A stretch of 8,767 nucleotides of DNA from Conexibacteraceae bacterium (GTDB lineage Bacteria > Actinomycetota > Thermoleophilia > Solirubrobacterales > Solirubrobacteraceae): positions 1-8,767 of the forward strand of contig WQWK01000074.1 in the NCBI GenBank assembly GCA_009785395.1. The letters are read 5' to 3'. Below the pieces are notes generated by a model, which was given only the letters and a program-made list of their open reading frames with translations, was not told the DNA's origin and searched no databases. This document shows positions 5,941-8,767 of this stretch, piece by piece (the stretch's first letter is position 1; each line of letters begins with the position of its first letter). Both the position numbers and the translations under genes were made by a program.

Positions 5941-5946
5941 ACTATA
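5941..5946 (-). promoter_or_regulatory. -10 element TATAGT for a leaderless ROK kinase transcript
   Basis: The minus strand reads TATAGT, then GGCGAC, then the kinase ATG. This near-consensus -10 is followed by exactly six bases, so the predicted transcript starts on the start codon. No Shine-Dalgarno precedes the ATG, which fits. The -35 region is not recognisable. The complementary strand reads TATAAG at 5943-5948, a possible overlapping -10 for the divergent LCP gene (leader of about 30 nt). Confidence 0.5.
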
Positions 5947-5983
5947 AGGAGCGACCCTCGCGACTCACCCAAAGAACTTTCTG

Positions 5984-7183
5984 ATGACCGATTTACGAGA
6001 AGACGAACGCCCATACACGCTCTACCGCTCGGCGCCGCGCAGCCTGACGTCGCGGCTGCGCGGTGAGACCGACGCCGAACTCGAGGCCCGCGAGCTGCTC
6101 ATGCGCGATGAGCCGCCACGCCCGCCCCGTGGCGGCGACGGCCGCGGCGGTGGTCCGGACGGACCGCGTCCGCCGCGCCGCGGCTGGCGGCGGATTCCGG
6201 GTTTCGGCCCCTCGACGCGCCCGCTGTGGCACCCGTTGCGGCTGCTCAAGTTCTTCGTCATGGCCTGCATCTTCTGGGTGGTGCTCTCGGCGGTGCTGTT
6301 CTTCATCAGCGCCGAGACGAAGTCGGGCAATCTGCCCGGCGGCAGCGCCACCGAGGCGGCGCTGTCAAGTGCGGGGCCGATGCTGTTCACGCCCAACAAC
6401 ATCCTGATCCTCGGGCTCGACGTCCGGCCCAAGACCGGCTACAGCTCCCAGGAGGCGGGCGCCAACCACAGCGAGGCCAACGCGGCGACGGACTCGATCA
6501 TGATCTGGCGGGTCGGCGGCGGCACCTCACGCAAGCTCTCGATCCCGCGTGACACGCTCACCTATGTCCCCTGCGGCGCGCAGAGCGGAATGATGAAGAT
6601 CAACGCGGCCTGGGCCTGCGGAGGGCCGCAGAACACGATCCACGTCATCGAGCGGCTGACCGGCATCAAGATCAACCACATGGTCGTGATCGACTTCGCG
6701 AACTTCATCAAGTTCATCGACGACATCGGCGGAGTGACCGTGAAGACCCCGCGGATCTGCTCGGAGATCTCCGGCGGAGCGGCCAACGGCGGCTTCACGC
6801 TCAACCTCCAGCCCGGCTACCACCACCTCACCGGCGAGCAGGCGATCACGCTCGCGCGCACGCGTCACAACTCCTGCAACCCCGCCTACAACGACTTCGA
6901 CCGCCAGCTCATGCAGCAGCAGATCGTCAACGCGATGAAGGGCCAGATGCTCTCGGTCCACGCGTTCATCCACCTGCCGTGGGCGGCCTGGGACGCGCCC
7001 GGCGCGATCCAGACCGACATGGGCGGCCTCACGATGATGCAGCTGTTCATCGCCTCGGAGATCGGCGGAACCTCAAACCCGGTGACGCTCGGCGGCGCCT
7101 TCCAGACCTACAACGGCCAGGACGTCGTCGTGCCGAGCCAGGACGACATCCACAGCAAGGTCAACCAGCTGATGAACGGTTAG
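5984..7183 (+). CDS. LytR-CpsA-Psr (LCP) family cell-wall glycopolymer ligase
   Basis: LCP proteins transfer undecaprenyl-linked glycopolymers (teichoic acid, arabinogalactan or capsule) to peptidoglycan on the outer face of the membrane. The 399 residues have a cytoplasmic N-terminus of about 85 residues, rich in Arg, Pro and Gly at 42-71, then one transmembrane helix at about 87-109 and the extracellular LCP domain from about 138. Visible LCP motifs are NILILGLDVR (139-148), ATDSIMI with D170 (168-174), SIPRDTL with R189 and D190 (186-192), KINAAWACGG (205-214), DFANFIKFIDDIGGV (237-251), LTGEQAITLARTRH with R292 and R294 (282-295) and NDFDRQLMQQQIV (303-315). Four extracellular cysteines (197, 212, 259, 298) may form disulfides. 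It is divergent from the kinase; the ATG at 5984 has only a weak AAAG upstream. Its stop overlaps the MarR gene's stop. The polymer transferred cannot be told. Confidence 0.95.
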   Translation: MTDLREDERPYTLYRSAPRSLTSRLRGETDAELEARELLMRDEPPRPPRGGDGRGGGPDGPRPPRRGWRRIPGFGPSTRPLWHPLRLLKFFVMACIFWVVLSAVLFFISAETKSGNLPGGSATEAALSSAGPMLFTPNNILILGLDVRPKTGYSSQEAGANHSEANAATDSIMIWRVGGGTSRKLSIPRDTLTYVPCGAQSGMMKINAAWACGGPQNTIHVIERLTGIKINHMVVIDFANFIKFIDDIGGVTVKTPRICSEISGGAANGGFTLNLQPGYHHLTGEQAITLARTRHNSCNPAYNDFDRQLMQQQIVNAMKGQMLSVHAFIHLPWAAWDAPGAIQTDMGGLTMMQLFIASEIGGTSNPVTLGGAFQTYNGQDVVVPSQDDIHSKVNQLMNG

Positions 7184-7608
7184 TCGCGCGCGTCGTCGCG
7201 GCTGAGCTCGGTAACGATCGCCTGCAGCGCGCGAATCAGCGCCTCGCGATCGTTCGGCTCGACCGCACCGAGGATCCGGTCGGCAAGCCCGTCGCGTTCG
7301 GCCTCGAAGGCCTCGCGCAGCTGCCACGCGTGCGTGGTCAGCCATAGCCGCACCAGGCGCCGGTCGGCAGCGTCTGGCCGGCGCTCGATCAGGCCGCCCT
7401 CGACCATCCGCCGCGCGCTGTTGACGATCGTCGGCGTGGAGACGCCGATCCGGCCCGCAAGCTCGCCGGGGGTTTGACCGTCATGGATCCAGAGGTGCTC
7501 GAGGATCAGGCTCTGGCCGACGCGGACGCCGTGGCGTGACATCAAACGATCCGACTCCGCACGGGCGAGCTTCAGGGCTCGGGCAAAGAGAGTGAGGAAT
7601 CCGTTCAT
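7180..7608 (-). CDS. MarR-family transcriptional regulator
   Basis: Probably a homodimeric winged-helix repressor that responds to a small molecule or oxidant. The 142 residues match the family. An N-terminal dimerisation helix is followed by ILEHLWIHDGQTPGELAGRIGVSTPTIVNSARRMVEGGLIERRPDAADRRLVRLWLT (about 35-91, given here as two joined parts: helix-turn-helix to residue 72, then wing), with the characteristic DxxDRR wing signature at 79-84. A C-terminal amphipathic helix pair (about 95-140) completes the dimer interface. It has no cysteine, so an OhrR-type thiol switch is unlikely and ligand sensing more likely. The ATG at 7608 lies 54 bp from the divergent LLM oxidoreductase, with a SlyA-like palindrome between them, so it probably controls itself and that gene. 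Its stop overlaps the LCP stop by 4 bp, tail to tail. No clear Shine-Dalgarno is visible. Confidence 0.93.
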   Translation of the reverse strand: MNGFLTLFARALKLARAESDRLMSRHGVRVGQSLILEHLWIHDGQTPGELAGRIGVSTPTIVNSARRMVEGGLIERRPDAADRRLVRLWLTTHAWQLREAFEAERDGLADRILGAVEPNDREALIRALQAIVTELSRDDARD

Positions 7609-7611
7609 AAT

Positions 7612-7629
7612 TCGTTAGCCTGCTAATGA
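7612..7629. promoter_or_regulatory. probable MarR operator, SlyA-like palindrome
   Basis: The core ttagcctgctaa (7615-7626) is a perfect TTAGC/GCTAA inverted repeat with a two-base centre. With one mismatch the symmetry extends through the flanking tc/ga (7612-7629). Read on the minus strand the core is TTAGCAGGCTAA, one base from the known SlyA consensus TTAGCAAGCTAA. It begins four bases from the MarR gene's start codon, and on the other side lies upstream of the oxidoreductase's ribosome-binding site, ideal for repressing both. A TANNNT hexamer (TAGCCT, 7616-7621) inside it could be the oxidoreductase -10. Confidence 0.7.
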
Positions 7630-7649
7630 TCTACCTCGACCAGACCGGC

Positions 7650-7656
7650 AGGAGGT
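7650..7656 (+). promoter_or_regulatory. strong Shine-Dalgarno of the LLM oxidoreductase gene
   Basis: aggaggt lies six bases before the ATG at 7663, a complete anti-16S match. It is the only textbook ribosome-binding site in the window and fixes this start; the other genes have weak sites or none. Confidence 0.9.
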
Positions 7657-7662
7657 AACACC

Positions 7663-8547
7663 ATGCCAGTGACGTTCGGGATCAAGACGACCCAGGTCGG
7701 CGTGTCCTACACCGATGTACTCCGGGTTTGGGAGCAGGCGGACGCGCTCGGCGCGTTCGACGGCGCCTGGCTATGGGATCACCTGCTCCCGATGCGAGGG
7801 CCGGTCGAGACGCCCGCGCTGGAGGCCTGGACGCTGCTGTCCGCCCTGGCCGCCAGGACATCCCGGTTGAAGCTCGGGGTGATCGTTACGAGCAACCGGA
7901 TCAGGCCACCGGCCGTCCTGGCGAAGATGGCCGCGACCGTCCACGAAATCGCAGGCGGCAGGCTGATCTTCGGGATCGGCGCCGGCTATGCACGGGTGGC
8001 TGACCCGAACATCACCGCGATCGCCGAGCGGGAGTACGGCTCCTACGGCATCGACGTGGTTCCCGTGGGTGAGGCAATCGGCGCGCTGGGCGAGGCGCTG
8101 ACGATCATCCGCCGGCTCTGGAGCGAGACCGCGCCGTTCGATTTCGTGGGCGAGCACTACCGGCTCACGCAGGCGCTGCTTGAGCCGAAGCCGGTCCCCG
8201 CGCCGGAGATCCTGATCGGGGCGGCCGGCGAGCGTTCTCTACGACTGGTTGCCGAGCACGCCGACATCTGGAACGTGCCGACGCGCGGCGATGTGGACCT
8301 GGTTCGTGAGAAGACCGCCATCCTGGACCGCCACTGCGCCACGATCGGGCGTGATCCGCAGGCGATCGCCCGCCAGGTGCAGGTGCTCGTGCCGGCGGAG
8401 CAGACGCAGGACCAGCCGACGCTTGAACAGATCCGCGAGCTGATCGACGCCGGCGTCACCGAGATCGTGCTCGTGCCACTGCCACCGTGGCCCGATAGCG
8501 TCGCGGAGCGGCTGGCTGAGCGGTTCGTCGCGCCGGTGCTCGGCTAG
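7663..8547 (+). CDS. LLM-class (luciferase-like) oxidoreductase, probably F420-dependent
   Basis: A TIM-barrel flavin/deazaflavin oxidoreductase of the luciferase-like monooxygenase class; in actinobacteria this branch usually uses coenzyme F420, though FMN cannot be excluded and the substrate is unknown. The 294 residues show LWDHLLP at 37-43 and EAWTLLSALAARTSRLKLGVIVTSNRIRPPAVLAKMAATVHEIAGGRL within 54-101, the hallmark strand-helix run of the family. GIGAGY is at 104-109, the LTIIRRLWSE helix at 146-155, FVGEHYRL at 161-168 and LEPKPVPAPEILIGAAGERSLRLVAEHADIWN within 173-204. This layout resembles the group typified by Mycobacterium tuberculosis Rv1855c. It is cytoplasmic, with no signal or membrane segment. 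The divergent MarR gene and the palindrome between them suggest induction by a compound that the enzyme acts on. A hairpin follows 17 bases after the stop codon. Confidence 0.93.
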   Translation: MPVTFGIKTTQVGVSYTDVLRVWEQADALGAFDGAWLWDHLLPMRGPVETPALEAWTLLSALAARTSRLKLGVIVTSNRIRPPAVLAKMAATVHEIAGGRLIFGIGAGYARVADPNITAIAEREYGSYGIDVVPVGEAIGALGEALTIIRRLWSETAPFDFVGEHYRLTQALLEPKPVPAPEILIGAAGERSLRLVAEHADIWNVPTRGDVDLVREKTAILDRHCATIGRDPQAIARQVQVLVPAEQTQDQPTLEQIRELIDAGVTEIVLVPLPPWPDSVAERLAERFVAPVLG

Positions 8548-8564
8548 GCGCGAGCGACGTCGAA

Positions 8565-8592
8565 CTGATCGGGCCAAGCGGGGCCCGATCAG
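8565..8592. terminator. perfect 11-bp hairpin, probable bidirectional terminator
   Basis: ctgatcgggcc (8565-8575) pairs perfectly with ggcccgatcag (8582-8592) around a six-base loop, between the convergent LLM and zinc-ribbon genes. There is no T-tract on either side. The right arm contains the zinc-ribbon gene's stop codon, so terminating ribosomes there could interfere with folding of that mRNA. Confidence 0.7.
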
Positions 8593-8767
8593 GAAGAGGA
8601 AGCGCTGGTCGTCTTCGAGTCCGACTTGGACGTCGAGGACTCAGATTTGCTGCTGCCGCCGTTGTCAGACGAGGAACTGCTCGCGGAGGTGGACTCCTTG
8701 TTCTCCTTCGCCTCGCGCGCGCGGCGCTTGGTGCCGTAGTCGGTGTTGTAGAAGCCGGAGCCCTTGA
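8589..8767 (-). CDS. FmdB-type zinc-ribbon protein, C-terminal part only
   Basis: Only the last 58 codons and the TGA stop are inside the window; the N-terminal zinc ribbon (usually MPxYEYxCxxC...) would lie past base 8767. The visible part starts KGSGFYNTDYGTKRRAREAKE, matching the F-K-G-x-G-F-Y-x-T-D-Y motif that follows the zinc ribbon in the FmdB regulatory-protein family (small cytoplasmic proteins of poorly known role, named after a formamidase-operon regulator). The remaining 35 or so residues are a low-complexity Ser/Thr/Lys/Asp-rich tail (SSSSSDNGGSSKSESSTSKS and on), probably disordered. Such Ser-rich tails after the zinc ribbon vary widely between species. The stop codon is inside the terminator hairpin shared with the LLM gene. 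The family call rests on one short motif, so it is good but not certain. Confidence 0.78.
   Translation of the reverse strand, partial: KGSGFYNTDYGTKRRAREAKENKESTSASSSSSDNGGSSKSESSTSKSDSKTTSASSS

Noticed and set aside
5971..5980. Small palindrome aaagaacttt before the LCP start
   Set aside because: A four-base arm with a two-base centre is too short to call an operator, and no matching regulator is adjacent.
6527..6973. Minus-strand 148-codon frame inside the LCP gene
   Set aside because: It is a shadow of the LCP ectodomain coding sequence, Val/Asp-repetitive and without motifs.
1..8767. CRISPR arrays, insertion sequences, tRNA genes, toxin-antitoxin or phage-defence modules
   Set aside because: No regularly spaced long repeats, transposase motifs, terminal inverted repeats, tRNA folds or defence-type proteins were visible; almost all sequence is explained by recognisable genes.

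Overview
The window is visibly GC-rich, densely packed bacterial chromosome and reads as ordinary core genome with two small accessory insertions. The best taxonomic guess is a high-GC actinomycetote, plausibly class Thermoleophilia (Solirubrobacterales-like). This is an inference from the GC content, the F420-type LLM oxidoreductase, the apparent leaderless starts and the protein style; no phylogenetic marker was compared.

Left block (1-2805, all minus strand, transcribed right to left): metG (methionyl-tRNA synthetase), then tatD (TatD-family metal-dependent DNase), then rsmA/ksgA (16S rRNA dimethyladenosine transferase), whose 3' end lies beyond base 1. With rsmI at 4114-4926, also on the minus strand, this is the conserved rsmI-metG-tatD-rsmA translation/rRNA-modification neighbourhood known from Bacillus and actinobacteria. 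The rpf-like gene (and rnmV in Bacillus) that commonly sits between tatD and rsmA is absent here; the two genes are 13 bp apart.

Insert 1 (2882-4111) separates rsmI from metG. It is a divergent pair whose start codons are only 27 bp apart: a secreted CAP-superfamily-like protein on the minus strand and an unrecognised 151-residue membrane-anchored protein on the plus strand. A strong GC hairpin and a 10-bp direct repeat fill the gap between the CAP gene and metG.

Middle block (4114-7183): rsmI, and upstream of it on the same strand a ROK-family sugar kinase (probably glucokinase). Divergent from the kinase is a LytR-CpsA-Psr cell-wall glycopolymer ligase. The 49-bp divergent region holds a -10-like element placed exactly for a leaderless kinase transcript.

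Insert 2 (7180-8547): a MarR-family regulator divergent from an LLM-class, probably F420-dependent, oxidoreductase. A 12-bp palindrome close to the SlyA operator consensus sits between them, which suggests an autoregulated redox or xenobiotic-response pair.

Right edge (8589-8767, minus): the C-terminus of an FmdB-type zinc-ribbon protein with a Ser-rich tail. Its stop codon lies inside a perfect 11-bp hairpin that probably terminates transcription from both sides.

No stretch over 300 bases lacks a gene; the longest non-coding gap is 76 bp. I saw no tRNA, rRNA, CRISPR array, insertion sequence or phage gene. I did not find a convincing novel multi-gene system. The most worthwhile leads are the CAP/small-protein divergent pair, the MarR/LLM switch and the leaderless promoter candidates.
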